Shown here piece by piece: positions 16,988 through 25,279 of a DNA stretch of 64,000 bases. Where the stretch lies: NCBI RefSeq assembly GCF_031455295.1, contig NZ_JAVDSL010000001.1, forward strand, positions 1,240,001 through 1,304,000. Reading direction: 5' to 3'. The position numbers were made by a program, and so were the translations under genes. Source of the stretch: Leifsonia sp. 1010. Its GTDB lineage: Bacteria; Actinomycetota; Actinomycetes; Actinomycetales; Microbacteriaceae. The stretch's first letter is position 1; each line of letters starts with the position of its first letter. The notes below the pieces were generated by a model, which was not told where the DNA came from, did not search any database, and was given only the letters and a program-made list of their open reading frames with translations.

Positions 16988-17817
16988 CCGACCGGATCGA
17001 CGCGCACGTGCACCTGTGGGACCGCTCCACCGATCCGCAGGACTGGATCGATCCGGTCACGATGCCGGCGATCGACCGCGACTTCGGCACGGACGACCTG
17101 CAGGGGATGCTGGCGGCGACGGGGATGGACCGCGCCGTGCTGGTGCAGGCGAGCAACAGCCTCGAGGAGAGCGTCCGGCTCTCGCGAAGCGACCCGCAGG
17201 TCGTGGCGGGCCTGGTCGCCTGGGTCGACCTCGCGGAGGACGTCGGCGCCCAGCTCGATGAGGTGCGTGCGGGATCGATTCCGGTCGTCGGCATCCGGCA
17301 TCTGGCCCACATCGACCCGGACCCCGAGTGGATGCTGCGCGCCGACACCGCCGCCGGTCTCGCCGCCCTCGGTCGCGAAGGGCTGGTCTTCGATCTCGTG
17401 ATCCGCGACTGGCAGCTGGAGCAGGCGGCGCGCGTCGCCGCCCGCAACGACGGCGTCTCGTTCGTGCTCGACCACCTCGGCGGTCCGCTCGCCGAGGACG
17501 CGGAGGCGTCGCGATGGGAGGCGGGGCTGCGTGCGCTCGCGGCCCTCCCTAACGTCTCGGCCAAGGTCTCCGGGCTCACGTCGGGGCTGGTGTCGGGCAC
17601 GTGGACGGCCGACGACCTTCGCGGTATCGTCTCGACGGCGCTGGAGGCGTTCGGTCCCGACCGCCTGCTCTACGGCTCCGACTGGCCGCTCGCCGAGCTC
17701 GGCGGTGGCGCTCCCGCGTGGCGCGCGGCGTTCGACACGCTGGTCTCCGAACTGTCTCCGGCAGAGCAGGACGCCCTGCTGGGCGGCAACGCGGTCCGGG
17801 TCTACTCGCTCGCCTGA
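16984..17817 (+). CDS. Amidohydrolase-family sugar lactonase (L-fuconolactonase-like)
   Basis: 277 residues. The N-terminal DAHVHLWD metal-binding motif, VGIRHL, an LDHLGGP strand and the terminal YGSDWPL motif match the amidohydrolase_2 lactonases that open L-fucono- and L-rhamnono-lactones. Start at 16984 by ATGA overlap with the mutarotase. Inferred to hydrolyse the lactone made by the AKR at 7692, giving the acid used by the dehydratase. Its 3' end overlaps the convergent GntR gene by 16 bases. Confidence 0.87.
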   Translation: MTDRIDAHVHLWDRSTDPQDWIDPVTMPAIDRDFGTDDLQGMLAATGMDRAVLVQASNSLEESVRLSRSDPQVVAGLVAWVDLAEDVGAQLDEVRAGSIPVVGIRHLAHIDPDPEWMLRADTAAGLAALGREGLVFDLVIRDWQLEQAARVAARNDGVSFVLDHLGGPLAEDAEASRWEAGLRALAALPNVSAKVSGLTSGLVSGTWTADDLRGIVSTALEAFGPDRLLYGSDWPLAELGGGAPAWRAAFDTLVSELSPAEQDALLGGNAVRVYSLA

Positions 17818-18593
17818 ACCTCTTCGCGCGCCTGGTCCGGCCGGGCGCCGGGCGCGTGATCCGGAAGCCGGCGACGCTCCCACGAGATGTGGATGTGATC
17901 GTGCATGGCCCGCTCGGCGGCGGCCGCATCCCCGCTGGCGATGGCCTCGACGATGGCCGCGTGCTCGTCCAGGGTCAACGCAACGGCGTCCGGCGGGTTG
18001 ATGCCCTGGTACCGGCTGGACTCGACGGCCCTCTTGTAGAGGTGCTTGGCGATGTTCTCGGCGAGGCGGTTGCCGGAGATCTCCATGAGCGCGTAGTGGA
18101 AGACCACGTCGGCCTGCCGGAAGGAGTCCGTCTCCGACTCGCTCTCGCGCATCGCCGTGAGCGCGTTCTCGAGGCGCCGGAGTCCGTCGGCCGTGTGGGA
18201 GCGGGCGACAGCGCCCGCCATCGCCGATTCCAGGCTCGCGCGCACGACGGTCAGCTCATCGAGCACGCCGAGGCTCTCGTCGTTGTCGATGAGGGCCGAG
18301 AGCACCACCGGGTCGAGCATGTTCCAGTAGCCGGGCGCCTGGACCTGCGTGCCGCGGCCCTGGGACACGATCACCAGGCCCTTCTCCTCCAGCCGCTTCA
18401 CGGACTCGCGGAGGACCGTGCGGCTGACCCCGAAGTGCTCGCTCAGCGGGCCCTCCGGCGGCAGGAGGTCGCCCTCCTTCAGCTGGCCCGTGACGATGAT
18501 CTCGACGAGCTCGGCGACGACGGCGACGCCCAGTCGCGCGGCGGGCAGCCGCTGCGGGATGAGCCGGGCTGCAGCGTCGGAGTCGGTCGCCAT
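17802..18593 (-). CDS. GntR-family regulator, FadR/FCD subfamily
   Basis: 263 residues. The ATG at 18593 was chosen; longer frames run into the GH35 gene. N-terminal winged helix (LPPEGPLSEHFGVSRTVLRE, then a wing ending in GRGTQVQ), followed by an all-helical FCD ligand domain with the DVVFHYALMEISGN metal-site helix. Such regulators sense sugar acids and other carboxylates. It sits tail-to-tail with the catabolic operon, and a near match to the regulon operator covers its own start codon. It is the best candidate regulator for the CATACGTATG sites (inference). Confidence 0.9.
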   Translation of the reverse strand: MATDSDAAARLIPQRLPAARLGVAVVAELVEIIVTGQLKEGDLLPPEGPLSEHFGVSRTVLRESVKRLEEKGLVIVSQGRGTQVQAPGYWNMLDPVVLSALIDNDESLGVLDELTVVRASLESAMAGAVARSHTADGLRRLENALTAMRESESETDSFRQADVVFHYALMEISGNRLAENIAKHLYKRAVESSRYQGINPPDAVALTLDEHAAIVEAIASGDAAAAERAMHDHIHISWERRRLPDHAPGARPDQAREEVQASE

Positions 18594-18605
18594 AGGTATG
18601 ACCTT
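18591..18605. promoter_or_regulatory. Variant of the regulon operator at the gntR start
   Basis: CATAGGTATGACCTT matches 12 of 15 positions of the site at 7637. The first CAT is the gntR start codon on the minus strand. It could be an autoregulatory site. The match is good but the position makes chance possible. Confidence 0.45.
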
Positions 18606-18610
18606 AGCGC

Positions 18611-20374
18611 TCAGACCTCCGTGTGGCCCAGACGCGGTTCCGGCACGAAGGCGGCGACGGCCTCGGCGGCGGACTCCAGCTCCAGCACGATCAGCTCGTT
18701 CGCGCCGGCGCGGAGGACGCCGCGCGGGACGAACAGCGTCTCCTGCGGTCCGCGCGTCCAGTACCGGCCGAGATGGAAGCCGTTGATCCAGGCGACGCCC
18801 TTGCCCCATCCCGTCGTGTCGAGGAAGAGCGGGCACGGCTCGTCCAGGCCGAAGACAGCGCGGGCGAACACGGGACCGGCCAGACGTTCGGGCGTCTGGG
18901 CGCCCGCGGCGTCGAGGGCATCGCGCACGGGCGCGAGCGACGACAGCTCGAGCGGGAGCACGCTCCACCGGCGCAGCTCCTCGCCGTTGAGCTGCACCGG
19001 GCCGATGAGTCCCTTGGGCTCGCCGATGCGGGGACCGTAGTCGACGCGGCCCTGGTCCTCGACGAGCACGGTGAGCGTTCCGCGGCTGGGGGAGAGGGCG
19101 ATGGCCGAGTCGTGGTGGTCGCGGGCGAGCACGCCGAGGCGGCTGGTTCCGACCGAGACGTACGCGCGGTCGCGGACCTCACCGAACTCCAGCACCGCGG
19201 GCTCGGTCGTGTCGATCTCGGTGCGGTACAGGCCGAGACCGCTGTAGTGGCCCAGCTCGTCGAACGTCGGCAGCGAGTCCGTGTGCGACCACTCGCCCAG
19301 CCTGTCGGCGACCGACCAGAGTGGAACCGAGGAGCCGAACGGCACGGTGAACGCGGGCGCAGCCGCGGCCGCGACCGGCTCGAGCTCCGGCACCGGCGCG
19401 TACTGCGCGATCACATCGCGGAACGCCCAGAACTTCTCGGTCGGCTCGCCCGCCTCGTCGAGCGGGGCGTCGTAGTCGTAGCTGGTGACGATCGGCTGGT
19501 AGACGCCCTTGTCGTTGGCGCCGTTGGTGAAGCCGAAGTTCGTGCCGCCGTGGAACATGTACAGGTTGACGGATGCGCCCAGCGCGAGCAGCGCATCCAG
19601 GTCGGCCGCCGACTCCTCCACCGAGGTCGTGTGGTGGTGACCGCCCCAGCTGTCGAACCAGCCGTCCCAGAACTCCGAGCACATCAGCGGACCGGTCGGC
19701 TGGTGCCGACGCAGCGTCGCCAGCCGCTCGCGCGAACGGGAGCCGAAGGAGGCGGTCTTCAGCAGCTCCGGCAGCGAGCCGTTCTCGAGCATGTCGTCCT
19801 GCGGCTGGTCGACCGTGGTCAGCGGCACCGTGATGCCGGCGCCGCGGATGACCTCGACCAGCTGACGCAGGTACTCCTTGTCGTCGCCATACGCGCCGTA
19901 CTCGTTCTCGACCTGCACGAGCAGCACCGGGCCGCCCTCGGTCACCTGCAGCGGCCGGACGATGTCCAGCACGTTCCGCAGATACGCGGAGAGCGCGGCG
20001 ACGAACCGCGGCTCCGACCGGCGGATGCCGACCTCGGGATCCGTGAAGAGCCACGCGGGCAGACCGCCGTTGTCCCATTCGGCGCAGATGTACGGCCCCG
20101 GGCGGACGATCGCGTACATCCCCTCGTCGGCCACCGTCTTCAGGAACCGGGCGAGATCGAGCGCGCCGTCCGCACGCCACTCGCCGGGGCGCGGTTCGTG
20201 CGCGTTCCACGGCACGTAGGTCTCGATCGTGTTGAGCCCCATCAGGCGCGCCTTGTGGATGCGGTCCGCCCAGTCGTCCGGGTGCACGCGGAAGTAGTGC
20301 AGCGCTCCGGAGAGGATGCGGAACGGCTCGCCGTCGAGGACGAAGTCATCGCCCGCGATCTCGAAGGTGGTCAT
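18611..20374 (-). CDS. Beta-galactosidase, glycoside hydrolase family 35
   Basis: 587 residues, a compact GH35. The DGEPFRILSGALHYFRV opening and YVPWNAHEPRPG are family signatures. The acid/base E158 lies in ENEYG and the nucleophile E234 in CSEFWDGW. The C-terminal part resembles the jelly-roll domains of bacterial GH35. There is no signal peptide, so it acts inside the cell on galactosides brought in by the ABC importer encoded directly upstream. The strand and proximity suggest co-transcription with that cassette, past a hairpin at 20398. Confidence 0.93.
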   Translation of the reverse strand: MTTFEIAGDDFVLDGEPFRILSGALHYFRVHPDDWADRIHKARLMGLNTIETYVPWNAHEPRPGEWRADGALDLARFLKTVADEGMYAIVRPGPYICAEWDNGGLPAWLFTDPEVGIRRSEPRFVAALSAYLRNVLDIVRPLQVTEGGPVLLVQVENEYGAYGDDKEYLRQLVEVIRGAGITVPLTTVDQPQDDMLENGSLPELLKTASFGSRSRERLATLRRHQPTGPLMCSEFWDGWFDSWGGHHHTTSVEESAADLDALLALGASVNLYMFHGGTNFGFTNGANDKGVYQPIVTSYDYDAPLDEAGEPTEKFWAFRDVIAQYAPVPELEPVAAAAAPAFTVPFGSSVPLWSVADRLGEWSHTDSLPTFDELGHYSGLGLYRTEIDTTEPAVLEFGEVRDRAYVSVGTSRLGVLARDHHDSAIALSPSRGTLTVLVEDQGRVDYGPRIGEPKGLIGPVQLNGEELRRWSVLPLELSSLAPVRDALDAAGAQTPERLAGPVFARAVFGLDEPCPLFLDTTGWGKGVAWINGFHLGRYWTRGPQETLFVPRGVLRAGANELIVLELESAAEAVAAFVPEPRLGHTEV

Positions 20375-20397
20375 GGTTCTCCTGAAAGGTGGGAAGG

Positions 20398-20432
20398 CCG
20401 TGGCCGGCCGCGGCGTGCGCGACCGGCCACGG
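20398..20432 (-). terminator. Hairpin after the binding-protein gene
   Basis: Perfect 10-base arms (20398-20407, 20423-20432) around 15 bases, between the binding-protein stop and the GH35 start. There is no T-run. It may attenuate read-through or protect the upstream message. Confidence 0.5.
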
Positions 20433-20443
20433 AGGTACTGCTC

Positions 20444-21790
20444 TTACTTGCCGGTGACCGTGAAGCCCTGCTGGTTGCCGTACTCCACCAGCGCCTTCTG
20501 CCAGGCCTGCAGGCCGGGGTTGAGGCTGGAGTTCGACGTGTAGGACTGTCCGACCGTGTCGCCGTAGATGCTGTTCGCGTAGACCTGGAACGGCAGGTAC
20601 TGCCACCCGGTCGACACGTTCTTGGCGCCGTCCACCAGCACCTCGTTGATCTTCTGGCCGCCGAAGTACTCGGGGGCGGAGGCGAGGAACTCGGAGGAGT
20701 TGAGGTCCTTCGTGGTCGACGGGAAGCCGCCGGACTCGAGGAACACCTTGATGCTGTCCTCGTCGTTGTTCAGCCACTTGAGGAAGCCGGCCGCGAGAGC
20801 CTGGTTCTTGCTCTGCTTGAGCACGACCTGGCCGCCGCCGCCGTTCTCGGCGTTGACCGGCTTGCCGTCATAGGTCGGGATCGGGGCGACACGCCACTGA
20901 CCCGCGCCGTCCTTCACCGACGACTCGAGCACGCCGGGCATCCACGCGCCGGTGATCAGCGTGGCGATGGAGCCGTTGCCGAGCGCCTTGAACCAGTCGT
21001 CGCTCCAGCCGGGGACGCTGGAGAGCAGCTTGCCCTCGACCAGCTTGTCCCAGGTGCCCGTCCACTTCTTGGTGCCCTCGTCCTGGAGGTTGATCGACAC
21101 CTTGGTGCCGTCCACGTTGAACGGGCGGCCGCCCGCCTGCCAGATCATCGAGGTGGTGAAGCCGGAGTCGCCGGAGTCGCTGGTGATGTAGGCGTTCGGG
21201 TCGGCGGCGTGCAGCTTCTGCGCGGCCGCGACGTACTCGTCCCACGTCTTCGGCACGGCGATGCCGTTCTTGTCGAAGACGGTCTTGTTGTAGAACATCG
21301 CCATGGGGCCGGAGTCCTGCGGGAGGCCGACCAGCTTGCCGCCGACGTTCACCGAGCCCCACGGGCCGGGGGTGTAGTCGTCCTGCAGCTTGTCGAACCC
21401 GTACTGCTTGAGGTCGACGAGCGAGTCGGAGAGGGCGAACTGCGGGATGGCGTAGTACTCGACCTGCGCCACATCGGGGGCGCCCGATCCGGCCTTGATC
21501 GCGTTCTGCAGCTTCGTGTACTCGGTGGTGTTCGTGCCGGCGTTGACCAGCTTGACCTTGACCTTCGGGTACTCCTTCTCGAACGCGGCGACCTGGGCCT
21601 CCGCCGACGGGGTCCACGACCAGTACGTGATGGTCCCGCCCTGCTTGAGGGCCGCGTCGATGTCGGAGGCGCTTCCGCCGCCGGACGAGGTGCCGCCCGA
21701 GCAGGCGGCCAGGGAGGCGGCGGCGACGGCGCCGACCACCGCGGCGGTGACGACCCGGGCGATGCGCCGGGACGCGAGAGTGCTCTTCAT
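20444..21790 (-). CDS. Sugar ABC transporter substrate-binding lipoprotein
   Basis: 448 residues with a signal peptide and the lipobox LAAC near residue 30, followed by a Gly/Ser linker. ITYWSWTPSAEAQVAAFEKE begins the MalE-like fold. Longer starts are rejected because they read into the permease. Third gene of the minus-strand cassette (permease, permease, binding protein, GH35). The ligand is inferred to be a beta-galactoside oligomer, from the GH35 neighbour. Confidence 0.92.
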   Translation of the reverse strand: MKSTLASRRIARVVTAAVVGAVAAASLAACSGGTSSGGGSASDIDAALKQGGTITYWSWTPSAEAQVAAFEKEYPKVKVKLVNAGTNTTEYTKLQNAIKAGSGAPDVAQVEYYAIPQFALSDSLVDLKQYGFDKLQDDYTPGPWGSVNVGGKLVGLPQDSGPMAMFYNKTVFDKNGIAVPKTWDEYVAAAQKLHAADPNAYITSDSGDSGFTTSMIWQAGGRPFNVDGTKVSINLQDEGTKKWTGTWDKLVEGKLLSSVPGWSDDWFKALGNGSIATLITGAWMPGVLESSVKDGAGQWRVAPIPTYDGKPVNAENGGGGQVVLKQSKNQALAAGFLKWLNNDEDSIKVFLESGGFPSTTKDLNSSEFLASAPEYFGGQKINEVLVDGAKNVSTGWQYLPFQVYANSIYGDTVGQSYTSNSSLNPGLQAWQKALVEYGNQQGFTVTGK

Positions 21791-21840
21791 GAGCTTCCTT
21801 TCACTTCTTCGTGGAATGAGATTGCGGATGGGGGATGGGG

Positions 21841-22776
21841 TTACTGCTTGACGCTTCCGGCGGCCAGACCCGACTGCCAGTAGCGCTGGAGCACCAGGAA
21901 CGCGGCCACGATCGGGACGATCGTGATGAGCGATCCGGTGATCACGAGGTTGAAGATCGGCTGGGCGCCGACCCCGGTCGCCTGCGCGCTCCACTGGCTG
22001 AGGCCCACCGTGAGGGGGTACCAGGTGGGGTCGCTCAGCATGATGAGCGGCAGGAAGTAGTTGTTCCAGGTGGCGACGATCGCGAATAGTGCGACCGTGA
22101 CGATGCCGGGCGCGAGGAGCCGCAGCGAGATGGTGAAGAACGTGCGGAACTCGCCTGCCCCGTCCATCCGCGCCGCCTCCAGCAGCTCGGTCGGGATGGC
22201 CTCGCTCGCGTAGGTCCAGATGAGGTAGAAGCCGAACGGGCTGATGAGCGAGGGCAGGATCACCGACCACGGGGTGTTGGTGAGCCCGGCCTGGCTGAAC
22301 AGCAGGAACGTGGGGACGGCCAGGGCGGTCCCGGGGACCGCGATCGCTCCGAGCACGACGGCGAACACCGCCCGCTTGCCGGGGAAGTTGTACTTGGCCA
22401 TGCCGTAGCCGGCGACCGTGGCGAGCAGCGTCGCCCCGCCGGCGCCGACGACCACGTAGAGCAGGGTGTTGCCCAGCCACTGCACGAAGATGCCGCCGCG
22501 GTAGGTGAACGTGTCGGCGATGTTCTGGAAGAGGTTGAAGTCCTTGCCGAACCAGAGCCCGAACGACGAGTAGAGGTCCGGCTGGGTCTTCGTCGCGTTG
22601 ACGATCAGCCAGATGAGCGGCACGAACGAGTAGATGACGAAGAGCACCATCACGATCGTCAGCACCGGCGACTTGCGGATGCGGCGGCCGGAGGACGCGC
22701 CGTCCCGGACCCGCGCGGCGGCACGGGACGGGGCCTTGCGGGGGCGGGTGCTGCGGGTGTCGGTCAGGGTGGCCAT
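21841..22776 (-). CDS. Sugar ABC transporter permease (MalG-like)
   Basis: 311 residues. Arg-rich N-terminal tail of about 35 residues, then six membrane segments, with the EAA loop EAARMDGAGEFRTFFTISLR. The start at 22776 overlaps the previous stop by one base (TGATG). Confidence 0.93.
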   Translation of the reverse strand: MATLTDTRSTRPRKAPSRAAARVRDGASSGRRIRKSPVLTIVMVLFVIYSFVPLIWLIVNATKTQPDLYSSFGLWFGKDFNLFQNIADTFTYRGGIFVQWLGNTLLYVVVGAGGATLLATVAGYGMAKYNFPGKRAVFAVVLGAIAVPGTALAVPTFLLFSQAGLTNTPWSVILPSLISPFGFYLIWTYASEAIPTELLEAARMDGAGEFRTFFTISLRLLAPGIVTVALFAIVATWNNYFLPLIMLSDPTWYPLTVGLSQWSAQATGVGAQPIFNLVITGSLITIVPIVAAFLVLQRYWQSGLAAGSVKQ

Positions 22777-23699
22777 CAGCGGGCCTCCTTCCTCGTGCCG
22801 CGCAGCTGCACCACGTAGGCGATGACGGCGGTCAGGACGCCCATCACGATCGCGACGGTCGCGGCGTAGTTGAACTGCTGGCCGGCGAACGAGAGGTTGT
22901 AGGCGTACATGTTCGGGGTGAAGTAGCTGCTGATCGCGTTGGGCGCCAGCTGCTTGAGCAGGTTCGGCTCGTTGAAGAGCTGGAAGCTGCCGATGATCGA
23001 GAAGATCGTCGCGATCACGAGGGCGCCGCGGATGGCGGGGAGCTTGATGCTGAACACGGTGCGGAACGCTCCGGCACCGTCGATCTCGGCCGCCTCGTAC
23101 AGCTCGGTCGGGATGACGCGCAACGCCGCGTAGAAGATGAGCATGTTGTAGCCCATGAACTCCCAGGTGACGATGTTGCCGATGGAGGCGAGCACCCACT
23201 GCCCGCTGAGCGGCGCGAGCCCGGTGCCGAGCAGCTGGTTGATGCTCGCGGTCAGACCGAACTGGTCGCCGTAGATGAAGCCCCAGATCAGCGCGGCCAC
23301 CACACCGGGCACGGCGTAGGGGAGGAAGAGCGCGATGCGGAAGAAGCCGGCGCCGTGCAGTCGCGCACTGTCGAGCGCGAGGGCGGCGACCAGCGAGAGG
23401 ACCAGCATGATCGGCACCTGCACGACGAGGAACAGCGAGACGCGGCCGAGGGATGCCCAGAACTTCTCGTCCTGGAACACGGCGACGTAGTTGCCGAGGC
23501 CGACGAACGCGTTGCCGCCGATGAGCTGCTGGCGGAAAAGGCTGAGGTAGATCGCGTAGACGACCGGCGCGATGATCATCGCCGCGAAGACGACCATGAA
23601 GGGGGCCACGAAAGCCCAGCCGCGCCAGTCGCGGCGCGACCGGCGGCCGCGGCGGGGGGTGCCGGGCGCGGTGGCCCGCGTGAGGGACGTCGTTGTCAT
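22776..23699 (-). CDS. Sugar ABC transporter permease (MalF-like)
   Basis: 307 residues. Start at 23699 after AGGGAAGAC. Six membrane segments and the EAA loop EAAEIDGAGAFRTVFSIKLP. First gene of the cassette, behind two LacI-type operators, and divergent from the lacI-family gene. Confidence 0.93.
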   Translation of the reverse strand: MTTTSLTRATAPGTPRRGRRSRRDWRGWAFVAPFMVVFAAMIIAPVVYAIYLSLFRQQLIGGNAFVGLGNYVAVFQDEKFWASLGRVSLFLVVQVPIMLVLSLVAALALDSARLHGAGFFRIALFLPYAVPGVVAALIWGFIYGDQFGLTASINQLLGTGLAPLSGQWVLASIGNIVTWEFMGYNMLIFYAALRVIPTELYEAAEIDGAGAFRTVFSIKLPAIRGALVIATIFSIIGSFQLFNEPNLLKQLAPNAISSYFTPNMYAYNLSFAGQQFNYAATVAIVMGVLTAVIAYVVQLRGTRKEAR

Positions 23700-23729
23700 G
23701 TCTTCCCTGGGTTCGAGATCGGTGTGCGG

Positions 23730-23779
23730 ATGTTTACGTCAACATCGTGGCGGCTACTCTAACATGTTCACGTCAACAT
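23730..23779. promoter_or_regulatory. Pair of LacI-type operators between divergent genes
   Basis: ATGTTTACGTCAACAT (23730-23745) and ATGTTCACGTCAACAT (23764-23779) differ at one base. Each is a near-palindrome with a central CG, as LacI-family proteins prefer. Their centres are 34 bases apart, about three helical turns, so two dimers would face the same side. They lie upstream of both the importer operon and the regulator. Confidence 0.85.
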
Positions 23780-23829
23780 GATGCAAGGTCGTGTGGAACA
23801 CTCGTGTTGAACACCGAGAAGTGGAGACC

Positions 23830-24885
23830 ATGGCAGAGTCGCTCGCCGAATCCCCGTCCGCCCGTGCAGCGGCACGCAAACGCGGTCCGTCGCTGGGCGA
23901 TGTCGCGGCGCACGCAGGGGTCTCGACGCAGACCGTCTCGCGGGTGGCGAACGGCCTCACCAACGTCGAGGAGACGACGCGTCAGCGCGTCCTCGCCTCC
24001 ATGCAGGTGCTCGGCTACCGCCCCAACCGGGCGGCGCGGGCGCTGCGGTCCGGCCGCTTCCGCAACATCGGCGTCGTCATGTTCACCCTGTCGTCCTACG
24101 GCAACATGCGGACCCTGGACGCCATCGCCGTGTCCGCGGCGACCGCCGGCTACTCGATCACGGTCGTCCCGGTCGAACGCCCGACACAGCAGGATGTGAG
24201 CGTCGCGCTCAGCCGGCTGCTCGAGCAGGCGGTCGACGGCATCATCGTCGTGATCGAGGCGCACATCGTCGATCGAGCCGACGTCGAGCTCCCGTCCGGG
24301 CTGTCCGTCGTGGTCGTCGACTCGACCGAGCGCTCCGACTATCCGCAGGTCGACACCGACCAGGCGGAGGGTGCGCGGCAGGCCACCCAGCACCTGCTCG
24401 ACCTCGGCCATCGGACCGTCTGGCACATCTCCGGCCCGGGGGACTCGTATTCGGCCGCACGACGGGAGGAGTCGTGGCGCCGGACGCTCGAAGAGGCCGG
24501 CGCGCCGGTCCCGGAGGTCTTCCGCGGCGACTGGTCGACTGCCGCCGGATACCGGCACGGTCAGGAGATCGCCGCGCGCCCCGAGATCACGGCCGTGTTC
24601 GCGGCGAACGACCAGATGGCGCTCGGCGTGCTGCGCGCACTGCACGAGGCGGGCCGGCGCGTGCCGGAGGACGTCAGCGTCGTCGGGTTCGACGACATGG
24701 CGGAGTCGGACTCGTTCTGGCCGCCGCTGACGACCATCCACCAGGAGTTCGAGGCCATCGGCCGCCGCGCCCTCGAACTGCTCATCGCCGAGATCGAAGC
24801 GCGGCCCGAGCCGGTGCGCTCCTCGGTGCTGCACACACGCCTGGTCGTGCGCGCGAGCACGGCGGCCCCGCCGCCTCCCGCCTGA
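23830..24885 (+). CDS. LacI-family transcriptional repressor
   Basis: 351 residues. The ATG at 23830 was taken, since GGAG precedes it by 5 bases; an in-frame ATG at 23791 is less likely. The N-terminal HTH reads SLGDVAAHAGVSTQTVSRV and the hinge helix follows (YRPNRAARALRSGR). The sensor domain is complete and ends with the usual TTIHQEFEAIGRRALELL segment. It is divergent from the galactoside importer and GH35 operon and is inferred to repress it, and itself, through the paired sites at 23730-23779. The ligand is probably galactose-containing, by context. Confidence 0.93.
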   Translation: MAESLAESPSARAAARKRGPSLGDVAAHAGVSTQTVSRVANGLTNVEETTRQRVLASMQVLGYRPNRAARALRSGRFRNIGVVMFTLSSYGNMRTLDAIAVSAATAGYSITVVPVERPTQQDVSVALSRLLEQAVDGIIVVIEAHIVDRADVELPSGLSVVVVDSTERSDYPQVDTDQAEGARQATQHLLDLGHRTVWHISGPGDSYSAARREESWRRTLEEAGAPVPEVFRGDWSTAAGYRHGQEIAARPEITAVFAANDQMALGVLRALHEAGRRVPEDVSVVGFDDMAESDSFWPPLTTIHQEFEAIGRRALELLIAEIEARPEPVRSSVLHTRLVVRASTAAPPPPA

Positions 24886-24898
24886 CGCACGGCCCTGT

Positions 24899-25002
24899 CA
24901 CCGTCGGAGATCCCGCCCCCACCGTCGGAGATCCGGCCCGACCGCCCCCGAATCTCCATCCGCACCGCGGTCCGTCGGAGATTTCGGCCACTTTCTCCGA
25001 CG
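24899..25002. repeat. Short GTCGGAGAT repeats with terminal hairpin
   Basis: CACCGTCGGAGAT occurs at 24899 and 24920, CCGTCGGAGAT at 24972, and the inverted TCTCCGACG at 24994-25002. The last two form a 9-base stem with a 12-base loop. The stretch lies between the lacI-family gene and a convergent microprotein gene and may act as a terminator. Confidence 0.6.
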
Positions 25003-25016
25003 TTACGAGCGGGCCG

Positions 25017-25154
25017 CTACGAGGGCTCTTCGTCCGCTTCGAGCGACTCGTCCGCATCCACGAAGTCGTCGTCGGTCTCGGTCGCCTCGGTTGCCGCCGC
25101 GGCCTGCGCCTCCGCAAGCTCGCTCGCCTCGTCCTCGTGCCGGTGCCTCGCCAT
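25017..25154 (-). CDS. Small acidic protein of unknown function
   Basis: 45 residues from the ATG at 25154, with AGAGGGG a few bases upstream. The composition is dominated by Glu, Asp and Ala (MARHRHEDEASELAEAQ start, EADEEPS end) with an Ala-rich middle, and no Cys or membrane segment. It is followed by repeat DNA and a lacI stop on the other strand. The good ribosome site and strong codon bias support a real gene. No function can be named. Confidence 0.6.
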   Translation of the reverse strand: MARHRHEDEASELAEAQAAAATEATETDDDFVDADESLEADEEPS

Positions 25155-25217
25155 GGGTTCCCCTCTCGACACCTGCATCATAGAAGCTCACCGCGAACGG
25201 ACGCCCGGGCAAACGAA

Positions 25218-25241
25218 AAGCCCCGGCCGTAGCCGGGGCTT
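25218..25241 (-). terminator. Intrinsic terminator after tRNA-Arg
   Basis: Perfect 10-base stem with a CGTA loop. Read on the minus strand it is followed by a T-rich run (TTTTCGTTT), 38 bases past the tRNA end. Confidence 0.85.
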
Positions 25242-25279
25242 CTGTACTGTCTCAACCAGTGGTGTGTGTAGAAACACAG

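Noticed and set aside
18623-21883. Very long open frame (1086 residues) on the plus strand
   Set aside because: It is Arg/Val/Gly-rich shadow sequence opposite the GH35 and binding-protein genes, which have clear motifs. It has no domain of its own.
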